Below, in pieces: positions 8,399 to 20,615 of a stretch of 64,000 nt of DNA. The notes beneath the pieces are model-generated. The model did not search any database. It was not told the DNA's origin and saw only the letters and a list, made by a program, of their open reading frames with translations. The stretch is taken from contig NZ_FPAB01000007.1 in the NCBI RefSeq assembly GCF_900116145.1, positions 258,067-322,066 of the forward strand, in the 5' to 3' direction. How positions within the stretch are numbered: the first letter of the stretch is position 1; the number at the start of each line of letters is the position of its first letter. Both the position numbers and the translations under genes were made by a program. The stretch comes from Streptomyces harbinensis (GTDB lineage: Bacteria > Actinomycetota > Actinomycetes > Streptomycetales > Streptomycetaceae).

Positions 8399-9019
8399 GT
8401 GCCCCGTCCCCGCTCCCTGACCCCGCAGCACCTCGCGACCGCCGCGCTCACCGTCATCGACCGCGACGGCCTCGCCGGGCTGTCCATGCGGGCGGTGGCC
8501 ACCGAACTGGGCATCGCCACCATGTCGCTCTACCGCTACGTCCCGGACCGCGAGGCCCTGGAACGGCAGGTCGTCGACCTGGTCCTGGCCGGCGTCGACA
8601 CCGCGCCGCCGGCCGGCCAGCCGTGGCAGCGGCAGCTGGCCGGGCTGCTGGAACGGGTACGGACGGCGGTCGCCGCCCACCCCGGGACCGTACCGCTGAC
8701 GGTCACCCACCGGCACACCTCCGAGGCGGTCCGGCAGTGGTCCGAGACGGTGCTGGGCGTTCTGGCGGCGGCCGGATTCACCCCCCGCCGGCGCGCGCTG
8801 GCGCTGCGCGCCCTGCTCGCCTACCTGACCGGCGCGCTCCAGAACGAACACCTCGCCCCGCTCGCCGGTGAGGGGACCACGGCGCTGGCGGAGCTGCCGC
8901 CCGACGCGTACCCGCTGCTGTCCGGCACCGCGAGCGAGGCCGCCCGGGTCCCGGCGGCGGAGGAGTTCCGGGCCGGCCTCGACCTCCTCCTGTCGGGCCT
9001 GAGCGCCGCGCCCCGTTGA
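8399..9019 (+). CDS. TetR family transcriptional regulator
   Basis: A 206-residue TetR-type repressor. The N-terminal helix-turn-helix is clear at residues about 8-52 (LATAALTVIDRDG, LSMRAVATELGIATMSLYRYV), followed by an all-helical ligand-binding region with a TetR_C-like pattern (RRALALRALLAYLTGALQNE). The GTG start at 8399 has no good Shine-Dalgarno but follows TACGCT (8385-8390) at a distance suggesting a leaderless mRNA. It sits 68 bases downstream of the broken ABC permease, a common pairing for drug-export regulators, so it may repress that transporter through the direct repeats at 5624-5654. The ligand is unknown. Confidence 0.85.
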   Translation: MPRPRSLTPQHLATAALTVIDRDGLAGLSMRAVATELGIATMSLYRYVPDREALERQVVDLVLAGVDTAPPAGQPWQRQLAGLLERVRTAVAAHPGTVPLTVTHRHTSEAVRQWSETVLGVLAAAGFTPRRRALALRALLAYLTGALQNEHLAPLAGEGTTALAELPPDAYPLLSGTASEAARVPAAEEFRAGLDLLLSGLSAAPR

Positions 9020-9116
9020 CGTGTCCCGCGTAGCAGAATCGATTCTGACGGGGGTGGGTGGATTTCATGATGGACGGAGAGGCGACATGGCCGATAAGCC
9101 CCGCAGGAGGAACGAC

Positions 9117-9755
9117 ATGACTGTTGCCCCCGAGCGAACGGAATTGCCCGTGGCGGTGCGGGCCAAGACCCTCATGGATCTGGCTGAGCTGACCAACACG
9201 GTGCTGCCCGGCCATCGCTCGGAAATCCTGGAAGGGCAGCTCATCGTGACTCCAGCCGCCAGCGGTGTGCACGCACGTTCGCTTTCCCGTCTCATGCAGG
9301 CGCTTGACCCGTTGATGGGTGGAGAGACCGATGTGGTCCAAGCAGTAGGCCTGTGGCTCACCACCGGCAGGGAAGATCATGCGATCCCGGATCTGGCTGT
9401 GGTGGACGAGGACTTCGAAGACCATGAACTCGCCTACAACTGCTATCCGCCTTCCGTGTTCCGCATGGTCGTGGAGATCACTTCCTCCAATTGGCGCGAT
9501 GACCTGGAGCGCAAGCCCACCGCCTACGCCGCTGCGGGCGTACCGGTCTACGTGATCGTGGACCGCAGGCATGAGAACGTCATCGTCCTCACGGACCCCG
9601 TGGATGATGAATACCGCACACGGTCCGAGCACAGGGCCGGAGAATCTTTCGTCTTCCCCGAGTCCATCGGAGCCAAGATCGAAATCGAGGTTGATCTCCT
9701 GCTCAACCCTGCCCGTGCAGCAACCAACGGACGCGGATTCCGTCATCTGGGGTGA
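9117..9755 (+). CDS. Uma2 family putative endonuclease (DUF820)
   Basis: A 212-residue member of the Uma2/DUF820 group, which has a PD-(D/E)xK nuclease fold and is abundant in Streptomyces. Visible elements are GHRSEILEGQLIVTP near residue 35, AIPDLAVVDEDF (the acidic residue), FRMVVEITS with the glutamate, and the nearby lysine in ERKPTAYAAAGVPVYVIVDR. I chose ATG 9117 because AGGAGG lies six bases upstream; the longer frame from 9021 lacks this. The lower GC at third positions (many AT-ending codons such as CTT, GAA and ATC) sets it apart from neighbours and hints at horizontal origin. Its 3' end overlaps the convergent gene by 53 bases. The biological role of Uma2 proteins is not established. 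Confidence 0.85.
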   Translation: MTVAPERTELPVAVRAKTLMDLAELTNTVLPGHRSEILEGQLIVTPAASGVHARSLSRLMQALDPLMGGETDVVQAVGLWLTTGREDHAIPDLAVVDEDFEDHELAYNCYPPSVFRMVVEITSSNWRDDLERKPTAYAAAGVPVYVIVDRRHENVIVLTDPVDDEYRTRSEHRAGESFVFPESIGAKIEIEVDLLLNPARAATNGRGFRHLG

Positions 9756-10206
9756 CGTACGCCGCCACCGTCACCTCGGGCAGCGAGCGGGTCAGTGTCG
9801 GGGCGTTGTCGGGTGGGGACCACCCCAATGTGTGGTCCGCCGAGCTGCCCGGCGTGGCGGGCGGGTGGCCTAGGGCCTCCGCCCTCACGCCGTGCTCCTC
9901 GCGCAGCCAGTCCTCGAAGTCCGCGCCGCCCACCGTGAACACCGCCGCCCAGGCGCCCGCGCGGCGCGCGCACCGGGTGTCCGCCGCCTCGCGGGGCGGC
10001 TCGAAGCCGGCCGCCGCGTACGCCTCCTCGCAGGAGGCCTCCCGCCAGCCGCCCGCCGCGTGGTTCACGGTGCGGTCCAGGTACCACTGTCCGGCGAAGG
10101 CGCTCAGGGTGATGGCCAGCGCCACGGCCACCAGCGAACGGAAGGCGGGCGGCCGGCCCGGTCTGCGGCGGCGGGAGCGCGCGTACGTGCCCGGCTGCCT
10201 GTGCAC
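9703..10206 (-). CDS. small single-pass membrane protein, unknown function
   Basis: A 167-residue protein with a basic N-terminus (RSRRRRPGRPP), one hydrophobic segment at about 24-42 (LVAVALAITLSAFAGQWYL) and an outer domain of about 120 residues with two cysteines (ASCEEAY and DTRCARR) that could form a disulfide. The C-terminal part reads as a beta-rich domain (EVTVAAYVTPDDGIRVRWLL). I do not recognise a family. It diverges from mfd, and its 3' end overlaps the Uma2 gene by 53 bases on the opposite strand, probably because the Uma2 gene arrived beside it. The ATG at 10206 is the only start that keeps the basic N-terminus, but a shorter start is possible. Confidence 0.6.
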   Translation of the reverse strand: MHRQPGTYARSRRRRPGRPPAFRSLVAVALAITLSAFAGQWYLDRTVNHAAGGWREASCEEAYAAAGFEPPREAADTRCARRAGAWAAVFTVGGADFEDWLREEHGVRAEALGHPPATPGSSADHTLGWSPPDNAPTLTRSLPEVTVAAYVTPDDGIRVRWLLHGQG

Positions 10207-10318
10207 ACGACCACCCCGAAGCTCCGAACCGCCAACGACCCACCAGGTTCGTTCCCCGTCCCCGGCACCCTCTACCGCCGCTCACCCGCCGTATCCATCC
10301 GCTTGCACGATGCACCCA

Positions 10319-10346
10319 TTTGGGTGGAGGTGTGGGGGCGTAGGCT
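10319..10346 (+). promoter_or_regulatory. possible mfd promoter
   Basis: TTTGGG (10319-10324) and TAGGCT (10341-10346) are 16 bases apart, a fair match to Streptomyces housekeeping promoters, about 90 bases before the mfd start. The -35 overlaps CCCATTTGGG, a short palindrome. Confidence 0.3.
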
Positions 10347-10434
10347 GGGGGAAACCCGGTGCGGCGCCCGTACCGGGCTGTTGTGCGTGCCCCCGTGCCC
10401 CACGCCCCGCGACCGTCACCGGATGGATGCCCCC

Positions 10435-13986
<3,552 letters not shown>

Positions 13987-14021
13987 GAGCGGGGCCCCGA
14001 GACCGGGTTCCTGCGTTCCGG

Positions 14022-14059
14022 CCGGGGGCCCGCCGCTGCGGAGAGCGGCGGGCCCCCGG
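14022..14059. terminator. bidirectional hairpin between mfd and convergent lipoprotein gene
   Basis: A perfect 16-bp stem, CCGGGGGCCCGCCGCT (14022-14037) against AGCGGCGGGCCCCCGG (14044-14059), with a six-base loop lies between the two convergent genes. Confidence 0.75.
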
Positions 14060-14200
14060 TCCGTACGGCTCCGGTCCGGGCGGGCGCGGCCCGGTGCGCG
14101 GGGCCGGCGCGGGGAGGACGGGGTGCCGTGAGCGGTACGGCACCCCGGCTCGGGGGGTGGTGTGCGGTGCGCGCTGTGCGGTGCGGAGCGCCGTGCCGCC

Positions 14201-14863
14201 TCAGATGTCGAACTTCCATACGGCCGCCTCGGTCATGAGGTCGCCGATCTCGACGGTGAAGGACGTGCTGCCCGGCGGGACCTCGAAGGCGTACTCGGCG
14301 GTGACGGTGACCCCGGGGTCCACGTTCTCCTGGAAGCCCATGCCGATGTCGCCGTCGTAGACGCGGGCGGCCTCGATGCCGTTCTCGTCGTAGCCGGTGG
14401 GCAGGATCAGCACGGTGCTGATCCGCTCGTCGCCGTTGTTGGTGAGCGCGAAGTCCACCTTGTAGGTGTCGTAGTCCTCGTTCTCCAGCAGCGCCCACTC
14501 GCCCGGGGTGTACGGGGAGACGGCCTCGACGCTGATCTCCAGGCCGCTGTCCTCCCACACGGCGACGTCGTCCAGCGTGAAGTAGTCGGAGCCGGAGTCC
14601 GCGCCGCCGTCGTCGGCGCCCTGCCCGCCGTCCGCGTCGTCCCCGTCGTCCGCCGTGTCCGCGCTGTCGTCGGCGGCGCCGTTGTCCTCGGTGCCCGCGC
14701 TCTTGTCGCTCTTGGCCGGCTCCTCGTCCCCGCACGCGGTGAGCGCGCCGAGGGCGAGGGTGACGGCGGCGAGGCCGGCGACGGCCCGGAGCCGCTGCCG
14801 CCGGACGGGCGTACGGGGCGACTGCGGTGCGGTCCGGTGCTCAGCGTGGACGGTGGCGGTCAT
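14201..14863 (-). CDS. DUF4352-like secreted lipoprotein
   Basis: A 220-residue exported lipoprotein. It has a long signal region ending in the lipobox LTAC (about residue 45), an Asp/Gly/Ala-rich low-complexity linker (residues about 50-90) and a C-terminal immunoglobulin-like domain with the pattern KVDFALTNNGDERIST and PPGSTSFTVEIGD, typical of DUF4352/telokin-like lipoproteins. These are surface proteins of unknown ligand. ATG 14863 follows GGGAGGGG on the minus strand and a candidate promoter at 14916-14944. The gene stands alone between mfd (convergent) and the methylase-like gene (divergent). Confidence 0.75.
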   Translation of the reverse strand: MTATVHAEHRTAPQSPRTPVRRQRLRAVAGLAAVTLALGALTACGDEEPAKSDKSAGTEDNGAADDSADTADDGDDADGGQGADDGGADSGSDYFTLDDVAVWEDSGLEISVEAVSPYTPGEWALLENEDYDTYKVDFALTNNGDERISTVLILPTGYDENGIEAARVYDGDIGMGFQENVDPGVTVTAEYAFEVPPGSTSFTVEIGDLMTEAAVWKFDI

Positions 14864-14915
14864 GCGGGATCCCCTCCCAGGGTGTTGTCGCGGCCCTCCG
14901 TGAACCGATGGCGTA

Positions 14916-14944
14916 ATCACAGCACAGCCTGTGAACCGAGTCAA
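14916..14944 (-). promoter_or_regulatory. candidate lipoprotein gene promoter
   Basis: Read on the minus strand, TTGACT (-35, 14944-14939) and TGTGAT (-10, 14921-14916) are 17 bases apart, about 50 bases upstream of the lipoprotein start. Two copies of GTGAACCGA lie on the plus strand at about 14900 and 14931, flanking this region. Confidence 0.4.
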
Positions 14945-15034
14945 CACGGGAACGAATGGTCCGGTACTGGCGTTCTGTGTATCGAGCGGGCAGCCTGGGG
15001 TAGGTAAGGTCCGTTGCACGAACAGGGGAGAGGG

Positions 15035-16927
15035 ATGGGAGTGAGACAGGTGCCGGGCCACCACACCGACGTCACCGAGGTCACCGCGGCCGGGATCGCC
15101 CGGCTCGCCGGCGTCGGCCGGGCCGCCGTCAGCAACTGGCGGCGCCGCTACGCGCACTTCCCCCGCCCCGTCGGCGGCACCGACACCAGCCCCACCTTCT
15201 CCCTCCCCGAGGTCGAGCAGTGGCTGCGCGACCAGGGCAAACTCGCCGAAGTACCGCTGCGCGAACGGCTGTGGCAGCTGATCGAAGCCGACCCCAGGGG
15301 CCACAGCGCCGCGCTCACCGCCCTCGGCGAGCAGTACCTCGCCCACGGCGACCGGCCCCCGCCGGACAGCGGCGGCCACGGCGACCCCCTCGCCCGCACC
15401 GCCGCCGCCCTCGCCGCCGAGACCGGCCCCGCCGACGCGTACGCCTTCGCCCTCGCCCGCTACACCGACGGCGCCGCCGCCCGCCTCACCCCCACCCCGC
15501 CCGAGACCGCCGCCCTCATGGCCGCCCTCGCCGGCCCGGCCGGCACCGTCCTCGACCCCGCCTGCGGCGCCGGCAGCCTGCTCGCCGCCGCCCAGCGGCA
15601 GCCGGGCGGACCCCCCACCGAGCTGTACGGCCAGGACACCGACCCCGTCCTCGCCCGGCTCGGCGCGCTGCGGCTGGCCCTGCACGGCACCGCAACCGTC
15701 CAGGTCCGCGACGGCGACAGCCTGCTCGCCGACGCCTTCCCCCACCTCGCCGCCGACGCCGTGCTGTGCCACCCCCCGTTCAACGAACGCCACTGGGGCC
15801 ACGCCGAACTCACCTACGACACCCGCTGGGAGTACGGGCTGCCCGCCCGCGCCGAATCCGAACTCGCCTGGGTCCAGCACGCCCTCGCCCGGCTCCGCCC
15901 CGGCGGCACCGCCGTCGTCCTGATGCCGCCCGCCGCCGCCTCCCGCCGCACCGGCCGCCGGGTCCGCGCCGCCCTGCTGCGCCGCGCCGCCCTGCGCGCC
16001 GTCATCGCCCTGCCGGCCGGCGCCGCCCCGCCGCACAGCCTCCCGCTCCATCTGTGGGTGCTGCGCAAACCGGACGGCACCACCGCCCACGACCCCCGGC
16101 TGCTCGTCGTGGACAGCGCCACCGCGCTCCGCCCGGCGAGCGGCACCGGCCGCGCCGGGCTCGACTGGGCGGCCCTGCACCGCACCGTCCTCGACGCCTG
16201 GCAGGACTTCCGCCGCGACGGCGACATCGCCGCCGTCCCCGGCGTCCGCCGCGCCCTGCCCGTCATCGACCTGCTCGACGACGAGGTGGACCTGGCCCCC
16301 GCCCGCCACCTCCCGCCGCCCGCCGAAGCCGACGGCGCCGCCGCCCTCACCGCCGTCCGCACCCAGCTGCGCGGCACCCTGCACCGCACCGCCCAGCTCG
16401 CCGCCGCCGTCCACCCCGACAGCGAGGAGAGCGCACCCGGCGCCCACTGGTCCACCGTCACCATCGGCGAACTCGTCCGCACCGGCGCCCTCGAACTCCA
16501 CACCCACTCCGCCGCCGGCGACCCCCCGCCCCCCACCCGGCCCGGCGACGTCCTGGTCCCGCTGCTCCTGGACGGCACCGCCACCCAGGTCGTCGCCGAC
16601 GACGCGGGCGGCGAGGCCCCCGACCGCCGGATGTCCCTGCTGCGCCCGGACACCGCCGCGCTCGACCCCTGGTTCCTGGCCGGATTCCTGCGCGGCACCG
16701 CCAACACCCGGCAGGCGAGCAGCTACGCCTCCAGCGCCACCCGCGTCGACGTACGCCGGCTGAAGGTGCCCCGGCTGCCGCTGGAGACGCAGCGCCGCTA
16801 CGGCCGCCGCTTCCGGGAACTGGCCGCCTTCGAGGAGGCCCTGCGGCACACCGCCGACCTCGGCCGCCGGCTCGCCCAGGGCACCGTGGACGGACTGACC
16901 GAAGGCGCCCTGCCACCCGGCGACTGA
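15035..16927 (+). CDS. HTH plus N6-adenine methylase-like protein with altered motif IV
   Basis: A 630-residue protein related to type I restriction HsdM but standing alone. Residues about 10-45 form a helix-turn-helix (AGIARLAGVGRAAVSNWRRR). A SAM-dependent methylase domain follows, with motif I DPACGAGSLLAAA near residue 175. Motif IV reads CHPPFNERHW near residue 250 where active enzymes have (N/D)PP(Y/F). The C-terminal 150 residues resemble a half specificity domain (WSTVTIGELVRTGAL and a recognition-type ending). There is no HsdR or HsdS nearby. The Asn to His change at the adenine-binding position raises doubt about catalysis, so it may be a DNA-binding regulator derived from a methylase. 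ATG 15035 follows GGGGAG; GTG 15041 is an alternative. Confidence 0.8.
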   Translation: MGVRQVPGHHTDVTEVTAAGIARLAGVGRAAVSNWRRRYAHFPRPVGGTDTSPTFSLPEVEQWLRDQGKLAEVPLRERLWQLIEADPRGHSAALTALGEQYLAHGDRPPPDSGGHGDPLARTAAALAAETGPADAYAFALARYTDGAAARLTPTPPETAALMAALAGPAGTVLDPACGAGSLLAAAQRQPGGPPTELYGQDTDPVLARLGALRLALHGTATVQVRDGDSLLADAFPHLAADAVLCHPPFNERHWGHAELTYDTRWEYGLPARAESELAWVQHALARLRPGGTAVVLMPPAAASRRTGRRVRAALLRRAALRAVIALPAGAAPPHSLPLHLWVLRKPDGTTAHDPRLLVVDSATALRPASGTGRAGLDWAALHRTVLDAWQDFRRDGDIAAVPGVRRALPVIDLLDDEVDLAPARHLPPPAEADGAAALTAVRTQLRGTLHRTAQLAAAVHPDSEESAPGAHWSTVTIGELVRTGALELHTHSAAGDPPPPTRPGDVLVPLLLDGTATQVVADDAGGEAPDRRMSLLRPDTAALDPWFLAGFLRGTANTRQASSYASSATRVDVRRLKVPRLPLETQRRYGRRFRELAAFEEALRHTADLGRRLAQGTVDGLTEGALPPGD

Positions 16928-17005
16928 CCCGCTCCCGGCCGGCCCCGCCCCGGATATCATCCTCACTCGCGGGGGTCGAGCGAACGGGTGAAACGGGGAG
17001 CGCAG

Positions 17006-17647
17006 ATGTACGGGTACGGTCCGCCCACGCCCGCCGGTCCGCCGCCGGGCCCGGCCGCCGTGGAGCGCCGTGGCCCCGGCGCCCGCGCGCTCATCGTGCG
17101 GTGGCTGTTCGCCACCTTCCCCGTGTGGTCGCTCGGCCTGCTCTCCTGGGTGCCGATGCTCCGGTTCGCGCTCCAGCGCAAACGCGGCCTGGACTGGGCG
17201 GTCTTCGCGCTGTACGTCCTGCTCACCGCCGGTCTGCTGCTCTGGCTCGACCTGCTCCCCGCCGAGGGGACCGAGAACGGCGGCACCGGCGGCGCGGGCG
17301 GCGGGGACGGCGAGGAGGTGGCCGAGGTCTCCGCGCTGCTCGGATTCTTCTGGCTGTCGCTGATCGTCGCCGCCACCATCCACGCGGTACGCGGCGACCG
17401 CTTCGAGCGCCCCCGCCCGGCCGCCGCCCTGCCGCCCACCCGGTACGCCCCCGCCCCGTACCCCGCGCCCACCGGCTACACCCCGCCGTCCGGCTACCCG
17501 CCGCCGTCGCCCGCCGCCTCGCCCGGCCCGTACCCCGCGCCCGCCGCGCCGCCCCCGGGCGCCTCGCCCCGGATGCGGCAGGTCGCCGACGAACTCGACG
17601 AGCTGGGCGCGTACCTCAGGAAAGAGGAAGAAGGCGGTAGCCGGTGA
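17006..17647 (+). CDS. membrane protein with proline-rich tail, coupled to Ser/Thr kinase
   Basis: A 213-residue protein with a Pro/Gly-rich cytoplasmic N-terminus, hydrophobic segments at about 28-50, 62-80 and 108-125 (WLFATFPVWSLGLLSWVPML, AVFALYVLLTAGLLLWL, LGFFWLSLIVAATI) and a long Pro/Tyr/Ala-rich tail with repeated PxPYPAP-like units. It ends in a charged helix (MRQVADELDELGAYLRKEEE). The start ATG 17006 has GGGGAG five bases upstream. The stop overlaps the kinase start by four bases (GTGA), so the products are probably made together. It may anchor the soluble kinase at the membrane or be its substrate; this is inference from coupling only. Confidence 0.75.
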   Translation: MYGYGPPTPAGPPPGPAAVERRGPGARALIVRWLFATFPVWSLGLLSWVPMLRFALQRKRGLDWAVFALYVLLTAGLLLWLDLLPAEGTENGGTGGAGGGDGEEVAEVSALLGFFWLSLIVAATIHAVRGDRFERPRPAAALPPTRYAPAPYPAPTGYTPPSGYPPPSPAASPGPYPAPAAPPPGASPRMRQVADELDELGAYLRKEEEGGSR

Positions 17648-18909
17648 CCCCCCGGCGGCTGGCCGGCCGGTACGAACTGACCGAACCGCTCGGCAAGGGC
17701 GGCATGGGCGAGGTCTGGGCCGGCCAGGACACCGCGCTCGGCGGGCGCCGGGTCGCCGTCAAGCTGCTGCACACAGACCGGCTCGCCTCGCTCTCCGGCA
17801 CCACCGACCCCGAGGAACTGCGCCGCCGCTTCCTGCGCGAGGCCCGCGCCACCGCCCGGATCGACCACCCCGGCCTGGTCGGCGTGCACGACGCGGGCAG
17901 CGAGGGCGGCGAGCTGTACCTGGTCATGCAGCTCATCGACGGCTGTGACCTCGCCGACCACCTCGCCGAGCACGACCCCTACCCCTGGCAGTGGGCGGTG
18001 GCCACCCTCGCCCAGCTGTGCTCCGCGCTGGCCGCCGTGCACGCCGTCGAGATCGTGCACCGCGACCTCAAACCCGGCAATGTGATGATCCGCATGGACG
18101 GCCGGGTCACCGTCCTCGACCTCGGCATCGCCGCCGTACGCGGCGAGCAGGAGGAGACCCGCCTCACCCGCACCGGCGCCCTGCTCGGCACCCCCGTCTA
18201 CATGGCCCCCGAACAGGCCGTCGGCGGACCGCCGGTCGGCCCGGCCGCCGACCTGTACGCGTTCGGCGCCATCGGCTACGAGCTGCTGACCGGAACGCCG
18301 CCCTTCCGCGCGCCCAACGCCGCCGGACTGCTCTACAAGAAGCTGCACGAGGAACCGCCGCCGCTCCAGCACCTGCGCCCCGACATCCCGCCCGCGCTCG
18401 CCGCGCTCGTCCACCGGCTGCTCGCCAAGGACCCCTTCGGCCGCCCGGCCGACACCCACGAGGTGTTCGCGGCGCTCGCCCCGCTGCTGCCGGGCCCCGG
18501 CCCCACCGGCGCCCCGCCGGCCGTCCCCATGGACCCCACCCGCCCCTTCGCGCACCCGATGGCGCCCTGGCCCGCCACCCGGCCACGCGCCCGCGAGCAG
18601 GACCTGTCGGCGGTGGTGGAGGAGGTACGGCGGCTGCTGGCCCAGCACCGGTACGCGGAGGCCGCCGAACTGCTCAGCCACACCCTGCCCCGGGCCGCCG
18701 CCCGCTACGGCCGGCACTCGCCGGTGGTGCGCACGCTGCGCAAGCAGTACGCCGCCACGCTGATGGACACCGGCCAGTACGCCCGTGCCCTGCCGGAGAT
18801 CCAGTGGCTGCTCCAGGACTTCGGCACCGAGCGCGGCCCGTACGACCCGACCGTCGTCCAGCTGCGGGCGGACGAGGCGGAGTGCCTGCGCCGGCTCGGC
18901 CACCACTGA
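17644..18909 (+). CDS. soluble serine/threonine protein kinase with TPR-like tail
   Basis: A 421-residue Hanks-type kinase. The kinase domain spans about 9-270: glycine loop GKGGMGEVW, ATP-binding lysine in VAVKLL, catalytic loop HRDLKPGNV (His about 139) and a metal-binding DLG instead of the usual DFG (VLDLGIA). The activation segment GTPVYMAPEQ and DLYAFGAIGYELLTG follow. A short Pro-rich linker leads to a helical region (RRLLAQHRYAEAAELL, TLMDTGQYARALPEIQWLL) that resembles tetratricopeptide pairs and could bind partners. There is no transmembrane or PASTA segment, unlike PknB. It is translated from a GTG overlapping the stop of the upstream membrane protein. Confidence 0.9.
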   Translation: MTPRRLAGRYELTEPLGKGGMGEVWAGQDTALGGRRVAVKLLHTDRLASLSGTTDPEELRRRFLREARATARIDHPGLVGVHDAGSEGGELYLVMQLIDGCDLADHLAEHDPYPWQWAVATLAQLCSALAAVHAVEIVHRDLKPGNVMIRMDGRVTVLDLGIAAVRGEQEETRLTRTGALLGTPVYMAPEQAVGGPPVGPAADLYAFGAIGYELLTGTPPFRAPNAAGLLYKKLHEEPPPLQHLRPDIPPALAALVHRLLAKDPFGRPADTHEVFAALAPLLPGPGPTGAPPAVPMDPTRPFAHPMAPWPATRPRAREQDLSAVVEEVRRLLAQHRYAEAAELLSHTLPRAAARYGRHSPVVRTLRKQYAATLMDTGQYARALPEIQWLLQDFGTERGPYDPTVVQLRADEAECLRRLGHH

Positions 18910-19007
18910 CCGTACGGCGGACACGGACACGGGCGCGGGGCGCGGAGAAGAAGGGGAGGGGCGGCGATGCGTGGGGCCCGGCCGCCGGCCGGACCCCCGC
19001 GGTTGCG

Positions 19008-19080
19008 CTCCGCCGGCTGGACTCGAACCAGCACTACAAGGATTCAAAGTCCTGCGGGCTACCGATTACCCCACGGCGGA
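19008..19080 (-). tRNA. tRNA-Gln (anticodon UUG)
   Basis: The complement folds into a complete cloverleaf. Acceptor arms TCCGCCG/CGGCGGA pair over seven bases; the anticodon loop CTTTGAA carries TTG at 19045-19047; the T arm is GCTGG-TTCGAGT-CCAGC. The discriminator base is G at 19008. CCA is not encoded. It lies alone between the Ser/Thr kinase and histidine kinase genes. Confidence 0.95.
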
Positions 19081-19216
19081 TCACCGGGACAGACCCTACC
19101 CGAGCCACCCCCGGCACCCGGAATCCGCCTGGGCTCCGGCCACTTCGGCCGGCCGCCCGGAGGCGATCGCCGCCGCCCGGGGAAAAGGGCTGGACCGCGC
19201 CCGTAGGGTGGGTGCC

Positions 19217-20605
19217 ATGAGCGAGTCGGGGGCGGGCCGGGCAGGGGAGGCGGAGCCGGGGGGCACCGCGCTGTGGTGGTGGGAGCGGCGGCGCGGCTTC
19301 GTGCTGGACGTGGCGCTGGCGCTGGGTTCTGCGGTGGAGTGCGCCGTCCAGGGGATCACGTTCGCGGGCCGCACCGGGCTGCCCGTGGTGGCGACCGCGC
19401 TGATCGGCGCGGCGGCCGGGGCCGTGCTGGTGGTGCGCCGGCGGTGGCCGCTGGCGGTGATCCTGGTGTCCATCGCGGTCCTGCCGGCCCAGATGGGCAT
19501 GGCCATGGCACTGGTCGGCCTGTACACGCTGGCGACCACCGAGGTGCCGCGCCGGATCATCGGGGTCATGGCGTCCATGCTGTGCGTGGGCAACACGCTG
19601 GTGATCTTCCTCCTCATCGACCAGGACGCCGGGCTGCGCGAGCAGCCGATACCGCTGTGGTTCACCCCGTTCGTGGCGATTCTGTTCGGGGTGGCCTTCA
19701 CGGTCCCGCCGGTGCTGCTGGGGATGTACGTCCGGGCCCGCCGCCGGCTGGTGGAGTCGCTGCGCGACCGGGCGGACGGCCTGGAGCGGGAGCTGGGGCT
19801 GCTGGCCGAGCGGGCCGAGGAGCGCGCCGAGTGGGCGCGCGGCGAGGAGCGGCGCCGGATCGCCCGGGAGATGCACGACGTGGTCGCGCACCGGGTCTCG
19901 CTGATGGTGGTGCACGCCGCCGCGCTCCAGGCGGTGGCCGCCAAGGACCCGGACAAGGCGGCGAAGAACGCGGGCCTGATCGCGGACATGGGACGGCAGG
20001 CGCTGACCGAGCTGCGGACCATGCTGGGCGTGCTGCGGGCCGAGGAGAAGCCGCGCGAGGCCCCGGCCGGGGAGAGTACCGGGGTGGCGGTGGAGCCGGC
20101 GGACACGGCGGCCGCGGCGGCCCGGCTGGCGGAGATCGCGGCGGCCGGGCGGCGCCCGGCGGCGCGCGGGCCCCGGCTGAGCGAGGTGGCTTCGCTGGTG
20201 GAGCAGTCGCGGGCGGCCGGGATGACGGTGGAGCTGTGCGTGGAGGGCGAGCCGCGCGGCTACACCGACCAGGTCGAGTCCACCGCGTACCGGGTGGTGC
20301 AGGAGGCGCTGACCAATGTGCACAAGCACGCGGCCGGTGCCGCCGCCCGGGTGCGGCTGGCGCACCGGGAGGGCGAGGTGGCCGTCCAGGTGCTCAACGA
20401 GGCCCCGCTGGGCGGCGCCGCCGGCACCGGACCGGCCGCGCTGCCCTCCGGCGGCAACGGCCTGGTGGGGATGCGGGAGCGGGTCACGGCGCTGGGCGGC
20501 GGCTTTGTGTCGGGCCCGGTGGACGGCGGCGGTTTCCGGGTCTCGGCGGTGATCCCGGACCGGGACAGGTCCCCGGCCGCACCGGGCGTGGGGCTGGCGT
20601 CGTAG
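19217..20605 (+). CDS. sensor histidine kinase, HisKA_3 (NarL-partner type), orphan
   Basis: A 462-residue membrane histidine kinase. The N-terminal half holds about five membrane segments (VALALGSAVECAVQ, AVILVSIAVLPAQMGMAMAL, FTPFVAILFGVAFTVPPVL). The dimerisation domain carries the phospho-acceptor in RRRIAREMHDVVAHR (His about 220), which marks the HPK7 class whose partners are NarL/LuxR-type regulators. The ATPase domain has an N box EALTNVHKHA and a G box NGLVGMRERV. No response regulator gene is adjacent. The P450 gene begins 10 bases after its stop, so they are probably cotranscribed. The signal sensed is unknown. Confidence 0.9.
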   Translation: MSESGAGRAGEAEPGGTALWWWERRRGFVLDVALALGSAVECAVQGITFAGRTGLPVVATALIGAAAGAVLVVRRRWPLAVILVSIAVLPAQMGMAMALVGLYTLATTEVPRRIIGVMASMLCVGNTLVIFLLIDQDAGLREQPIPLWFTPFVAILFGVAFTVPPVLLGMYVRARRRLVESLRDRADGLERELGLLAERAEERAEWARGEERRRIAREMHDVVAHRVSLMVVHAAALQAVAAKDPDKAAKNAGLIADMGRQALTELRTMLGVLRAEEKPREAPAGESTGVAVEPADTAAAAARLAEIAAAGRRPAARGPRLSEVASLVEQSRAAGMTVELCVEGEPRGYTDQVESTAYRVVQEALTNVHKHAAGAAARVRLAHREGEVAVQVLNEAPLGGAAGTGPAALPSGGNGLVGMRERVTALGGGFVSGPVDGGGFRVSAVIPDRDRSPAAPGVGLAS

Positions 20606-20615
20606 CGTCACAGGG

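Noticed and set aside
14201..17383. A 1060-codon minus-strand open frame across the methylase-like gene
   Set aside because: Only its last 220 codons (lipoprotein) are real. The rest is the antisense shadow of a GC-rich plus-strand gene with Gly/Ala/Val-rich low-complexity translation.
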